The notes below the pieces were generated by a model. It was given only the letters and a program-made list of their open reading frames with translations, ran no database searches and had not been told where the DNA came from. A stretch of DNA of 64,000 nt from Bacteroidales bacterium (GTDB lineage: Bacteria > Bacteroidota > Bacteroidia > Bacteroidales > JAADGE01), in NCBI GenBank assembly GCA_021648725.1, contig JAKISF010000004.1, positions 53,736 to 117,735 of the forward strand, read 5' to 3'. The position numbers and the translations under genes are program-made. This document shows, one piece after another, positions 50,401 to 60,027 of the stretch (the first letter of the stretch is position 1; the number at the start of each line of letters is the position of its first letter).

Positions 50401-51948
50401 TTACGGCTTGAGTTCGTCTCCTTCTTTATTGTAGAATCTGTATTCTAAATAATTATACGTTACAACCGAAACAATTTTTATTTTACGTTTGTACTTTAAA
50501 ATCCATTTTCTGAGTTTAGATTTAAACCCGTATCTCAAATATCCGGCAATAAAAGGATGAACATGGAGTTCAATAGCTCCTTTGTATTTACTTATCATAT
50601 ATTGCAAATGATTTTCAACCTCATCGGCAAAAATAATACTCGGTGTAATTTCTCCGGTTCCTTCGCAAGTCGGGCAAGTTTCTTTTGTTTCAATATCAGT
50701 GGCAGGTCTTACACGCTGTCGGGTAATTTGCATAAGGCCGAATTTACTCAGAGGTAAAATACTGTGTTTTGTTCTGTCTGTTGCCATAGCTTCTTTCATA
50801 TACTGAAAAAGCTTTTGTTTGTTCTCCCCGGAATGCATGTCAATAAAATCGACAACAATAATTCCTCCTATATCTCTCAACCTCAACTGCCTTGCAATTT
50901 CTTCGGCTGCCAACATATTAACTTCAACTGCATTGGTTTCTTGGTCGGAAGCTTTTTTGGATCTGTTACCGCTGTTTACGTCAACAACCGTTAAGGCTTC
51001 TGTTTCTTCAATTATCAAATAAGCTCCGCTTTGTATCGTAACGGTTTTGCCGAAACTTGCTTTAATTTGTTTGCTTATTCCGAAATAATCAAAGATAGGT
51101 GTTCTCTTATCATAATATTTTACAATCTTTTCTTTATCCGGGAATATCTCGGATACGTAATTTTTCATTTGAGAATAAACAGATTCGCTGTCAACATAAA
51201 TACTTGTAAATGAGTTATTAAGAATGTCTCTCAATAAAGCTGCGGGTTTATTTAACTCTCCCATTGCAACCGAGGGCGGGTTTATTTCTTGAAGTTTACT
51301 TACGGTACCTTCCCATTTTTTCACTAATTCTCTTAATTCTTCATCCAGCACCGCTACTCTTCTGTTTTTTGCAACAGTTCTTACAATTACACCGAAATTC
51401 TCGGGTTTAATACTTTGTATTAATCGTTTTAATCTTTTACGTTCTTCTTCTGCAACTATTTTTTTGGAAATAGAAACAGTATTTGAAAACGGAATTAAAA
51501 CTAAATTTCGACCGGCAATAGATATTTCGGCACTTAATCTCGGTCCTTTTGTTGAAATAGGTTCTTTTGCAATTTGAACCAATACAATCTGTCCGCCTTT
51601 TAAAACTTCAGATATTTTTCCGTATTTATTAATATCCTTTTGCAGTTTAAAATCTTGAAGTTTAACATTTGAACTTTTAGAATTTAAAGCTGTATTAATA
51701 AATTTCTGCTGGGAATCAAATTGAGGACCTAAATCAAAATAGTGTAAAAATGCATCTTTTTTAAATCCTACATCTACAAAAGCTGCATTCAAACCGTTCA
51801 TAACTTTTTTAACTTTTGCTAAAAAAATATCTCCGACGGTAAACTTATTTGAACTTTTTTCTTTGTGAAGTTCCGACAGTCTTTTATTCTCTGTATATGC
51901 TATTGATATGTCTCTTTTAGAAACACTTATAATTAATTCATTACTCAC
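50401..51948 (-). CDS. rng: Ribonuclease G (Rne/Rng family), GTG start
   Basis: This 515-residue endoribonuclease processes rRNA and decays mRNA. The N-terminal S1 domain includes GDIFLAKVKKVMNGLNAAFVDVGFKKDAFLH. The catalytic DNase-I-like region has LTVVDVNSGN and LRDIGGIIVVDFIDM, with the metal-binding aspartates. The zinc-link motif CPTCEGTG follows LMQITRQRVRP. It lacks the long RNase E scaffold tail. The start is GTG at 51948 (MSNELIIS); no in-frame ATG fits the conserved start. It is preceded on the minus strand by a terminator, then the bS22-like and HU genes. Confidence 0.93.
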   Translation of the reverse strand: MSNELIISVSKRDISIAYTENKRLSELHKEKSSNKFTVGDIFLAKVKKVMNGLNAAFVDVGFKKDAFLHYFDLGPQFDSQQKFINTALNSKSSNVKLQDFKLQKDINKYGKISEVLKGGQIVLVQIAKEPISTKGPRLSAEISIAGRNLVLIPFSNTVSISKKIVAEEERKRLKRLIQSIKPENFGVIVRTVAKNRRVAVLDEELRELVKKWEGTVSKLQEINPPSVAMGELNKPAALLRDILNNSFTSIYVDSESVYSQMKNYVSEIFPDKEKIVKYYDKRTPIFDYFGISKQIKASFGKTVTIQSGAYLIIEETEALTVVDVNSGNRSKKASDQETNAVEVNMLAAEEIARQLRLRDIGGIIVVDFIDMHSGENKQKLFQYMKEAMATDRTKHSILPLSKFGLMQITRQRVRPATDIETKETCPTCEGTGEITPSIIFADEVENHLQYMISKYKGAIELHVHPFIAGYLRYGFKSKLRKWILKYKRKIKIVSVVTYNYLEYRFYNKEGDELKP

Positions 51949-51982
51949 GTGTCTTCCGCTTTATTATTTTTTTTTATAAACC

Positions 51983-52007
51983 AAAAAGAGCCTAAGCCGG
52001 CTCTTTT
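51983..52007 (-). terminator. Terminator between the bS22-like gene and rng
   Basis: A 9-base-pair stem (AAAAGAGCC / GGCTCTTTT on the minus strand, 6-base loop) ends in TTTTT. It follows the small basic-protein gene and precedes rng by about 35 bases. Confidence 0.82.
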
Positions 52008-52033
52008 CGTTATATCTTGTACAGACTGAAAAA

Positions 52034-52126
52034 TTATTTCTTTTTCTTATGTCTGTTTTTTCTCAACCGCTTTTTTCGCTTATGAGTTGACATCTTTGCT
52101 CTTTTTCGTTTCTTTCCGCTGGGCAT
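52034..52126 (-). CDS. 30-residue basic protein, bS22/AURKAIP1/COX24-like ribosomal protein
   Basis: This very short gene encodes a lysine- and arginine-rich peptide beginning MPSGKKRKRAKMSTHKRKKR and ending in RKNRHKKKK. The pattern, with the central MxTHKRKKRLRKNR block, is that of the AURKAIP1/COX24 domain, related to the small ribosomal subunit protein bS22 of mycobacteria and mitochondrial mS38. In Bacteroidota it is usually found, as here, beside HU and rng. It is expected to bind 16S rRNA near the decoding region. The ATG at 52124-52126 and stop at 52034-52036 are unambiguous. It lies 40 bases downstream of HU and is probably cotranscribed. Confidence 0.88.
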   Translation of the reverse strand: MPSGKKRKRAKMSTHKRKKRLRKNRHKKKK

Positions 52127-52166
52127 AACTTGTTCTGTTAATATTTATATTCTGTTGATTTACTTG

Positions 52167-52454
52167 TTAAGATTTTACATTCTCTTTAACTTCACTGACA
52201 AACGACTTTGCAGGCTTAAACGCAGGAATAAAGTGCTCCGGAATAATTATGGTTGTATTCTTGGAAATATTTCTTGCTGTTTTCTCTGCTCTTTTCTTAA
52301 CAATAAAACTGCCGAAACCTCTCAAATATACATTATTATTATTCTTTAAGGAATCTTTGATATTTTCCATAAATGCTTCAACTGTTTTTTTTACAGCTAC
52401 TTTCTCTATACCGGTTTGTTTTGATATTTCATTAACTATGTCCGCTTTTGTCAT
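52167..52454 (-). CDS. HU/IHF-family DNA-binding protein
   Basis: This 95-residue histone-like dimeric protein bends and compacts DNA. Family blocks: MTKADIVNEISKQTGI with EKVAVKKTVEAFMENIKDSL in the helical body, and VYLRGFGSFIVKKRAEKTARN leading into the DNA-binding arm. The arm has IPEHFIPAFKPAKSF in place of the usual IPA..VPAFKPGK. It is 50 bases downstream of a TATATTTG promoter element and upstream of the bS22-like gene. HU and IHF subunits cannot be separated here. Confidence 0.93.
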   Translation of the reverse strand: MTKADIVNEISKQTGIEKVAVKKTVEAFMENIKDSLKNNNNVYLRGFGSFIVKKRAEKTARNISKNTTIIIPEHFIPAFKPAKSFVSEVKENVKS

Positions 52455-52502
52455 TTTCAGTATATTTTAGTTATCAATTAATTAACATCATTTTCAGAAT
52501 TG

Positions 52503-52510
52503 CAAATATA
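52503..52510 (-). promoter_or_regulatory. -7 promoter element for HU
   Basis: On the minus strand this reads TATATTTG, followed by GC as in other Bacteroidota promoters; it lies 48 bases before the HU ATG. The rest of the gap to ftsE (about 52511-52655) shows no gene. Confidence 0.6.
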
Positions 52511-52655
52511 AACTATTTCTTTTTATAAATAAAATTCTTATCCTTAATTTTTTATATTTTTTTATGTGTAAAAATACAACACTCTAACTTACTGCTCTTT
52601 ACAGTTACAGCAAAGTTTATTTAAAACTATTTAATTTATATTAAAAACCTAAAAA

Positions 52656-53324
52656 TCAATTATGTCCAAAACTGTTTATTTCAACATTAAAAATTTTTGA
52701 GGGGAATTTTTTTATCAAAGCCATATCATGGGTTGCCATTAATACGGTAGTTCCCTTTTTTGATGCACCTGTTAAAAGATGCATTATATTCTCAGAACTT
52801 TTTTCATCTAAATTCCCGGTAGGCTCATCTGCCAATATTAACAATGGGCTGTTTATCAATGCTCTTGCGATACCTACACTTTGTTGCTCTCCTCCGGATA
52901 ATTCAAAGGGCATTCTTTTTTCTTTGCCTTTTAATCCTACAGTTTCTAATGTATTTATTATTTTTTTATTAATTAATGTTTTTGATTTTTCGCCGGAAGC
53001 TTCCAATACAAACTTTAAATTATCGTAAACATTTCTGTCGGTAAGTAGTTTATAATCTTGAAAAACAATACCCAACTTCCTCCTTAATAAATGAATTTGA
53101 TTCTGTTTTATTTTTGTTAAATCATAACCTGCAACTTTCACTTCTCCGGTTCTGATTTCTTCGTCTGCATATAAAATTTTCAATAAACTTGACTTACCGC
53201 TTCCCACCTTACCTGTAAGATAAATAAATTCACCTTTATCGGCAGAAAAATTAATTCCCGATAAAATTTTATTGTTTTTTCTGTAAACAGATAAATTTTT
53301 TAGCCTTAAAATAGTTTCTTCCAT
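52656..53324 (-). CDS. ftsE: Cell-division ABC transporter ATP-binding protein FtsE
   Basis: This 222-residue ABC ATPase couples ATP hydrolysis through FtsX to periplasmic amidase activation at the septum. It has Walker A LTGKVGSGKSSLLK, a Q-loop in LGIVFQDYKLLTDRNVYDN, signature ELSGGEQQSVGIARAL, Walker B LLILADEPTGNLD and H-loop VLMATHDMAL. QDYKLL and TDRNVYDN are FtsE-type. No ftsX lies next to it in the window; in Bacteroidota the two are often apart. It may instead belong to a closely related ABC exporter, but the length and motifs favour FtsE. Confidence 0.85.
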   Translation of the reverse strand: MEETILRLKNLSVYRKNNKILSGINFSADKGEFIYLTGKVGSGKSSLLKILYADEEIRTGEVKVAGYDLTKIKQNQIHLLRRKLGIVFQDYKLLTDRNVYDNLKFVLEASGEKSKTLINKKIINTLETVGLKGKEKRMPFELSGGEQQSVGIARALINSPLLILADEPTGNLDEKSSENIMHLLTGASKKGTTVLMATHDMALIKKFPSKIFNVEINSFGHN

Positions 53325-53340
53325 TTCTGTAAAAGTTTTG

Positions 53341-53348
53341 TAAATATA
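53341..53348 (-). promoter_or_regulatory. -7-like element for ftsE
   Basis: On the minus strand this reads TATATTTA, one mismatch from TAnnTTTG, 16 bases before the ftsE start. Confidence 0.35.
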
Positions 53349-53455
53349 AAAAACTATTTTAAAAAAACAATAACTCTAGTACAAAAACTAATATGATATA
53401 ATTGACGAAATCTTGTTTTTTTATGATAAAGTTACTGTTTTAAAAAATAAAATTA

Positions 53456-53463
53456 TATATTTG
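53456..53463 (+). promoter_or_regulatory. -7 promoter element for the 2039-residue secreted protein
   Basis: TATATTTG is an exact TAnnTTTG match followed by CA. It lies 136 bases before the ATG at 53600, giving a long leader. No well-placed -33 TTG was found. Confidence 0.5.
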
Positions 53464-53485
53464 CATCACACACCAAAAATAATTG

Positions 53486-53530
53486 TTAAATACCTGTTGT
53501 ATTTCTTGGATATAATTACCGGGTATTTAA
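53486..53530 (+). other. Inverted repeat in the leader of the 2039-residue protein
   Basis: TTAAATACC at 53486-53494 pairs with GGTATTTAA at 53522-53530, a 9-base-pair stem with a 27-base interior. It lies in the 5' leader and may stabilise or regulate the mRNA; no known riboswitch pattern is recognised. Confidence 0.4.
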
Positions 53531-53599
53531 AAGATATACTTTATTAATCAGTATGTTTTTGATTTAACTTTTTTATTATTTAAACAAATTAAAACAGTC

Positions 53600-56500
53600 A
53601 TGAAGAAAAAAATCTTTGCTGCCGTATTAATTTTATTCTTTTTTACGGGAATGATAAATATCGGCTCAGCCCAACCTTGGACAGAATACCTTCCTCAAAA
53701 TAAAAAAGAGAAGGGAGAGTATTACACACTATTTGATTATCAAAAAGCTTTTGAAAGCTATTGTGACAATTACAAATTAACCCATCAAAAAGGTGCTTTC
53801 GATAAAGACCCCGAAAACAAAGAATTCGGTGTCCCCGGTTATTCGCAATACAAACGTTGGGAATGGTATTGGCGACCCAGAGTTAATCCTAAAACAGGAG
53901 AATTCCCCGAAAAATCGGCTTGGGAAGTTTGGCAAGATTTTAACAAAACAAAAAGCGTTAAATCCGTAAGCGGAACTTGGATTTCAAGAGGAGATGCAAT
54001 TTTAGACCCCATTGACGGAGGCTCTATTCAAGAAAGCGGAACAGGACGAATAAATTGTGCTTTATTTGACCCTATTGATGACAATCACTATTGGGCAGGA
54101 GCCCCGGCAGGAGGACTTTGGGAAACAACCGATAACGGAGCTACTTGGACATGCCTTACGGATGCCAATCCTGTTATCGGAGTGAGCGACATTGCTATTC
54201 CGCCGGATTATAATGTAACAACAAATCCTACAATTTTTATAGCAACAGGTGACAGAGATGCAGGAGACGACCCCAGTATCGGAATATTAAAAACTACTGA
54301 CGGCGGTGCTACTTGGCTTGAAACAGGCTTAACATTTCAAGCAAAATCAGGTATAAGAATAGGTCGTGTAATTATTGACTCTGCCGACAAAAATATTATG
54401 TGGGCAGCAACATCTATCGGCATATACAAAAGTACAGATGCAGGTGTAACTTGGGCATTAAAACAAGGCGGAAACTTTATAGATATGGAAATTATTCCGG
54501 GATCTTCTACTAATTTAATTGCTACAACATACGGATTTGAACCTCAGGCATACAGAACAACAGACGCAGGAGGAACTTGGACTGTTACTTATGATGCTGC
54601 TTCTTATACAGGACAACAATTTAGAATGGACGTAGCTGTTACACCGGCAAATACAAATGTTGCATATATAATAATGGCTGACGGTGATAACAATATGGCT
54701 TTTGAAGCATTGTTCCGTTCAAGTGACGGAGGTGTTACTTGGACAGAAGTCTTTAACCAAGGCACTAATAATCTTTACGCGTGGAGTGCTAATAATACTG
54801 CAGCTGACGGAGGGCAAGGCTGGTATGATGTAGCCTTGGCTGTTTCAAGTACAGACGCAAATGTTGTTTATGTAGGGGGTGTTAACAGTTACATTTCTTC
54901 TGACGGAGGAGCTTCTTTCTCCGTTTATACCGGTTGGGACAGTTCGGTAGGTGCACCGGAAGTTATTCATGCCGACCATCATAATGCTTATTTCAGAGCT
55001 TCAGACAATCTGCTTTTTGATGTTAATGACGGAGGTATCTATTATAATAATTACGGTGTTACCAATACTTGGGTTTCCGTAACAGACGGTTTAGTAACAG
55101 GACAATTATATGATATAGGTGTTGCTCAAACAGTAAACAATGAAGTTATTTCAGGTTTTCAAGACAACGGAACAAAACTTGTAAAAACAACTTCTACCGA
55201 TTACGACCAGGTTATAGGCGGTGACGGAATGTGCTGTGCCATTAATCCTACAGATAATAATATACAATACGGTACTTACGCCCAAATGCGTGTATATAAA
55301 TCAACAAATGACGGCGGAACATTTTCTGTTATCAGAAATGCAGGTGCTGCCGATTGGGCAGGTCCCGTAGAAGCAGACCCGCAAGGAGGTGAAGTTTATA
55401 TAGGAGATGATATGGTCAAACAATACAGAGGAACTTCCACTTTGTGGGACAACCTTTCGCAAAGCCTTGATGCAACGGATTATCTTAAAACCCTTGACAT
55501 CTTTAATGACGGTGCAAATATAATGATTTGGACAGCAAGCCCTGCAGGATGCTGGAAATCACCTCTCGGAGGAGGTACGGGAAGCGGTTATACTCTTATA
55601 GCAGGCTTACCCGCAGATATGGTAACCGACATTGCAATTGACGAAAACGATTACAACCACGTTTATCTTTGCTTCGGAGGTTTTGACAGCTATAATGTTT
55701 ATGAAACCTTTGACGGAGGTACTACATGGACAGATATTTCTGCCGGCTTACCGGAAGTTCCTTGCGGCTCCATAGTAATAAACGAACAAAACACAACACA
55801 GCACGAAGTTTATGTCGGTACAGATGCCGGTATTTATGTCAGGCTCGGTACGGCTCCGTGGCAATTATTTAATACAGGCATGCCTTTCGTAAGTATTACG
55901 GATTTAGAAATTTACTATGATGCAACACCCGCAAATACACGAATTTATGCAGCAACTTACGGTCGAGGTGTTTGGTCTTCAGACTGTTACGACCCACCGG
56001 TACTTGATGCTTCAATAAGCTATATTACTATTCCGGCTGATGAATATTGTGCTCTCGGAAATATTACACCCACAGTAACACTTGCTAATATAGGAACAAC
56101 AACTCTTACAAGTGCAACCGTAAGCTACACACTCGACGGAGGCGGACCTGTTACACAAAACTGGACAGGCAGTTTAGCACAAGGTGCAACAACAACTATT
56201 ACTTTCCCTGCCATTGCTTTAACTTACGGGGCTCATGATTTTGTTGCAACGGTTTCAAACCCTAACGGTTCAACGGATTCGAATGCAGATAATGACACAA
56301 AAACCAAAACATACAGCGTTTGGAATAATGATGTACCTTATACGCAATCATTTGACAATTTTACACCGGTAATAGGATACAACGGAGAATCTGTTGTTTT
56401 AGAGGGATGTTGGACAAACGAAACAGGAGAAAGTCCTCTTGATTGGAGCGTAACGCAAGGACAAACACCTTCGGGCGGAACAGGTCCTCTCGGAGACCAC

Positions 56501-59500
56501 ACAGGAGGAGGTAAATATTTATATACCGAAGTTTCCGGTGCAACTCTCGGAGACCCTGTTAATCTGTTAAGTCCCGTTTTTGACCTTACAAATTATACAA
56601 GTAACCAAATATCATTTTGGTATCAATTAAACGGTGCAAGTTGCGGTTCTTTACAAATTGACTTATTTTACAACGGTACTTGGAACAACGGCATTTCAGC
56701 AGTTTGGAACGGTGTTACCGCAACAAGCGTAAGCGGAAACTTAGGACAAACCTGGTTTCAAGTTGTAGCAGATATATCAGCTGCCGACGGTTTCAGCGAT
56801 GCACAAATAAGATTAGCATCAACAGTCGGTGCTGCTTATGACGGTGATATAGCAATTGATGATTTTAATATCAGCGGTGTAAGTGCGTGTTCTCAGCCGA
56901 CAACACAGGCAACAAATCTTACTTTTTCAGGTGTTACAAACAATTCAATTACTGCCTCATGGACAAACGGAAACGGTGATGCTGAAATAGTTGTAGTAAG
57001 GGAAGGTAGTGCCGTAAATCAAGATCCTACATCAGGAACAACTTATACGGCAAATTCTGTTTTTCCTACAGGTACTCAAATAGGTGTCGGAAACTATGTT
57101 GTTTATGACGGAACAACAGGAACGGTTACTGTAACAGGATTAACTTCCGGACTTACTTATTATTTTGCAGTTTACACATATAATGCTGTTGACCACTGCT
57201 ATAATATTACGGAATTAACCGGAAATACGACAACACTCGGACCTCCGACTGTAACAACCGATGTTGTTTCTGCAATTACAGGTTCTTCGGCAACAAGCGG
57301 AGGTAATGTAACTTCTGATAACGGTTCTGCTGTTACGGTAAGAGGTGTTTGTTGGAATACAACAGGTACTCCGACTACGGCAGATAACACTACTTCTGAC
57401 GGAACAGGAACAGGAGTTTTTGTAAGTAATATGACCGGCTTATCAGGAATAACTACTTATTATGTAAGAGCTTATGCAACAAATACATACGGAACAGCTT
57501 ACGGAAATGAAGAAACATTTACTACGCTTTGCGGAACTGTTTCAGCTTTTCCGTACACACAAAGTTTTGATACTTGGGCAACAAGTATTCCGGTTGCTGG
57601 TTGTACCCCGGACAACTCAGTTACGCTTGAAGAATGTTGGACGAATGTGATAGAAGCAGGTATTGACTGGGAAGTAATTCCGGGTCCGACTGCTTCAACA
57701 GGAACCGGTCCGGCATCAGACCACACAGGAGGAGGTAATTATTTATATACTGAATCATCAGGCTCATGTACCGGAATTGGTTATGTTACTTCTCCCACTT
57801 TTGATTTAACTTCTTTATCTGATGCAACATTAACTTTTTGGTATCATATGTTCGGAACTATGTCCGGAGTAATGTCTGTTCAAGTTTCAACAGACGGAGG
57901 TGCTTCATGGTCAGCAGATTTATGGAGTCTTACAGGTGATCAAACTGATGCTTGGTTTCAGCAAAGTATCAATTTAACACCTTATGTCAGTTCTAATAAC
58001 GTTGTTATAAGATGGACAGGAACTTTGTCGGGAGGAGATTTTACGTCTGACATGGCAATTGATGATATCAACCTATCAGGTACACCTGCAGCAACAGCAA
58101 TTAACTGGACAGGTGCAGTAAGTGATGATTGGCAAACAACAGGAAACTGGGACAGCGGAACAATACCTACAGCTACTGATGATGTTACCATCCCCAACGT
58201 AACAACCCAACCGATTATTAATGACGGAACAGGAAGCGTAGCTCTTTGTAACAACATAACAATTGATATAGGAGCAAGCGTTACAATAGATCCCGACGGA
58301 TATATGACCGTTGCAGGTGCAATTACAAATAATGCCGGAAATACAGGATTGGTTATTAATTCCGATGCAACCGGAACAGGTTCTTTAATTCATAACACAT
58401 CAGGAGGTGTAGATGCAACCGTAAATAATTATCTTGCTGCTGCGGTTAATCAGTGGCACATGGTAGGTTCACCTGTTGCAGCTGCTACGGTTTCAGTATT
58501 CCCGGTAACAAGTAATTTATATACTTACACAGAAAGTGTAGATGATTACTGGACAGGAGCAACTTACGACTCTCCTGCAAACGGCTGGACTGCTTTTACA
58601 TCCGGCAATATGGCAGTTAACACAGGTTACCTGTTTAATTATTATGCTACGACTTTGTCTTATACCGGATTATTGAACGACAATACCGTAACAGGATCTA
58701 TTGCAGTAAATTATACAGATAACGGTGCAACTGCCGCAAACGGAAGCGACTATAACCTTTTTGACGGATGGCAACTTATTTCTAATCCTTATACTGCAGC
58801 AATTGATTGGGCTAATGCCGGCATTGTAAGAACTAATGTTGATGATGCAGTTTATTATTACGACGGTACAAATGCTCAATATGCAAGTTGGGTTAACGGT
58901 GTTGGAGCTAACGGAGGCACACAATTTATTCCTGCAATGCAAGGTTTCTTTGTAAAATCTGACTTAGCAAGCGGAACATTAAATATTCCCGCAGGGGCAT
59001 TAGTACATAATGCTCAATCTTTCTGGAAATCATCAAAAGATGTTCCTGCCGACTACTTGAAGTTAGAAATTACGGGAAATGATATGGCAGATGAAACAAT
59101 TATAAGATTTGATGTAAATGCAACGGAAGAACATGACAGTAAACTTGATGCTTATAAATTATTTTCTCATGAAACGGATATGCTTCAAATGTATTCGGTA
59201 ACAAATAATTCAGCAGAACTTTCAATAAACACATTACCTGAAATAAATTCGGATGTTGTTGTTCCTCTGAAACTTTTATTTACTGCCGACACATATAATA
59301 TTAATGTAAAAGAATTTAATTTTAATAATATAAGTGTAAGTTTAAGAGATAAATTAACAAGCGAAATATATGAACTTACAAATAATACAGTTCTTAATTT
59401 TGTAAAAGATGCATCCGACAATAACCGTTTTGAATTATTATTCAGTAAAAACTCATCAAATATTAATATGAATAATAAATTCGGGTTTAATATTTATCCG

Positions 59501-59719
59501 AATCCTAACAGCGGAATATTTTATTTAAGTTTTAATAAAGTAATAGATTCATACAAAGTTGAAATTTCTGATATAACAGGTAAAACAGTTTATCGAAATT
59601 TATTCAAAAATTCAATAAAATCTGAAATTGATTTGAACAATCAATCAAAAGGAATTTACTTTATTAAAGTAAAAATGTTCGATAATACAATAATTAATAA
59701 AAAGCTTATTATTGAATAA
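53600..59719 (+). CDS. Giant secreted modular protein with BNR propeller, MAM-like domains and T9SS type A sorting domain
   Basis: This 2039-residue exported protein has a signal peptide ending in GSAQ (about residue 25). Residues about 130-800 hold many Asp-box/BNR motifs (TTDNGATWT, KTTDGGATW, KSTDAGVTW, SSDGGVTWT), as in sortilin/VPS10-like or sialidase-like propellers. A CARDB-like domain follows (about 800-905), then a MAM/choice-of-anchor-J domain (about 912-1095), an FN3-like domain, a second MAM-like domain (about 1318-1495) and a NWTG module from about 1503. The C-terminal type A sorting domain (NIYPNPNSGIFYL, ending NKKLIIE) marks it as T9SS cargo. No catalytic triad is evident; adhesion or glycan binding is more likely than hydrolysis. 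Confidence 0.85.
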   Translation: MKKKIFAAVLILFFFTGMINIGSAQPWTEYLPQNKKEKGEYYTLFDYQKAFESYCDNYKLTHQKGAFDKDPENKEFGVPGYSQYKRWEWYWRPRVNPKTGEFPEKSAWEVWQDFNKTKSVKSVSGTWISRGDAILDPIDGGSIQESGTGRINCALFDPIDDNHYWAGAPAGGLWETTDNGATWTCLTDANPVIGVSDIAIPPDYNVTTNPTIFIATGDRDAGDDPSIGILKTTDGGATWLETGLTFQAKSGIRIGRVIIDSADKNIMWAATSIGIYKSTDAGVTWALKQGGNFIDMEIIPGSSTNLIATTYGFEPQAYRTTDAGGTWTVTYDAASYTGQQFRMDVAVTPANTNVAYIIMADGDNNMAFEALFRSSDGGVTWTEVFNQGTNNLYAWSANNTAADGGQGWYDVALAVSSTDANVVYVGGVNSYISSDGGASFSVYTGWDSSVGAPEVIHADHHNAYFRASDNLLFDVNDGGIYYNNYGVTNTWVSVTDGLVTGQLYDIGVAQTVNNEVISGFQDNGTKLVKTTSTDYDQVIGGDGMCCAINPTDNNIQYGTYAQMRVYKSTNDGGTFSVIRNAGAADWAGPVEADPQGGEVYIGDDMVKQYRGTSTLWDNLSQSLDATDYLKTLDIFNDGANIMIWTASPAGCWKSPLGGGTGSGYTLIAGLPADMVTDIAIDENDYNHVYLCFGGFDSYNVYETFDGGTTWTDISAGLPEVPCGSIVINEQNTTQHEVYVGTDAGIYVRLGTAPWQLFNTGMPFVSITDLEIYYDATPANTRIYAATYGRGVWSSDCYDPPVLDASISYITIPADEYCALGNITPTVTLANIGTTTLTSATVSYTLDGGGPVTQNWTGSLAQGATTTITFPAIALTYGAHDFVATVSNPNGSTDSNADNDTKTKTYSVWNNDVPYTQSFDNFTPVIGYNGESVVLEGCWTNETGESPLDWSVTQGQTPSGGTGPLGDHTGGGKYLYTEVSGATLGDPVNLLSPVFDLTNYTSNQISFWYQLNGASCGSLQIDLFYNGTWNNGISAVWNGVTATSVSGNLGQTWFQVVADISAADGFSDAQIRLASTVGAAYDGDIAIDDFNISGVSACSQPTTQATNLTFSGVTNNSITASWTNGNGDAEIVVVREGSAVNQDPTSGTTYTANSVFPTGTQIGVGNYVVYDGTTGTVTVTGLTSGLTYYFAVYTYNAVDHCYNITELTGNTTTLGPPTVTTDVVSAITGSSATSGGNVTSDNGSAVTVRGVCWNTTGTPTTADNTTSDGTGTGVFVSNMTGLSGITTYYVRAYATNTYGTAYGNEETFTTLCGTVSAFPYTQSFDTWATSIPVAGCTPDNSVTLEECWTNVIEAGIDWEVIPGPTASTGTGPASDHTGGGNYLYTESSGSCTGIGYVTSPTFDLTSLSDATLTFWYHMFGTMSGVMSVQVSTDGGASWSADLWSLTGDQTDAWFQQSINLTPYVSSNNVVIRWTGTLSGGDFTSDMAIDDINLSGTPAATAINWTGAVSDDWQTTGNWDSGTIPTATDDVTIPNVTTQPIINDGTGSVALCNNITIDIGASVTIDPDGYMTVAGAITNNAGNTGLVINSDATGTGSLIHNTSGGVDATVNNYLAAAVNQWHMVGSPVAAATVSVFPVTSNLYTYTESVDDYWTGATYDSPANGWTAFTSGNMAVNTGYLFNYYATTLSYTGLLNDNTVTGSIAVNYTDNGATAANGSDYNLFDGWQLISNPYTAAIDWANAGIVRTNVDDAVYYYDGTNAQYASWVNGVGANGGTQFIPAMQGFFVKSDLASGTLNIPAGALVHNAQSFWKSSKDVPADYLKLEITGNDMADETIIRFDVNATEEHDSKLDAYKLFSHETDMLQMYSVTNNSAELSINTLPEINSDVVVPLKLLFTADTYNINVKEFNFNNISVSLRDKLTSEIYELTNNTVLNFVKDASDNNRFELLFSKNSSNINMNNKFGFNIYPNPNSGIFYLSFNKVIDSYKVEISDITGKTVYRNLFKNSIKSEIDLNNQSKGIYFIKVKMFDNTIINKKLIIE

Positions 59720-59737
59720 ATTACATAATTTCATTTA

Positions 59738-59772
59738 AAAAAAATCCAAGAAAATTCTTGGATTTTTTTTTG
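59738..59772 (+). terminator. Terminator after the 2039-residue protein
   Basis: AAATCCAAGAA pairs with TTCTTGGATTT across a tiny loop and runs into a long stretch of T. Confidence 0.92.
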
Positions 59773-60027
59773 ATAATAACCACACCTTATGCAACCAAAT
59801 AACATTTTTGTCGTATAAAACAACAAAAGTTAGAAATAAATTACTATTTTAGCAAAATTAAAAAATAAAAAACTTTTTTTAATGTTTTTTCGGGAAATTG
59901 CAACTATTTTCAAAATAAACTTATCTATGTATAAGAACTGTGATTTATAAAAACAATAACCGGCTTATCAAATCATAAAGATTTTTTATGTAAACAACAT
60001 ACAATCATATAATTTAAATTATTACTT
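59773..60027 (+). other. Gap before the second giant protein
   Basis: This gap of about 255 bases holds no gene. A TATTTTAG box at 59845-59852 is one mismatch from the -7 consensus and could start a leader of about 170 bases. The rest is A+T-rich with no hairpin or repeat strong enough to name. Confidence 0.35.

Noticed and set aside
59773..60027. Possible small RNA or riboswitch in the long leader before the second giant gene
   Set aside because: No stable hairpin series or known riboswitch core could be seen; AT-rich leader only.
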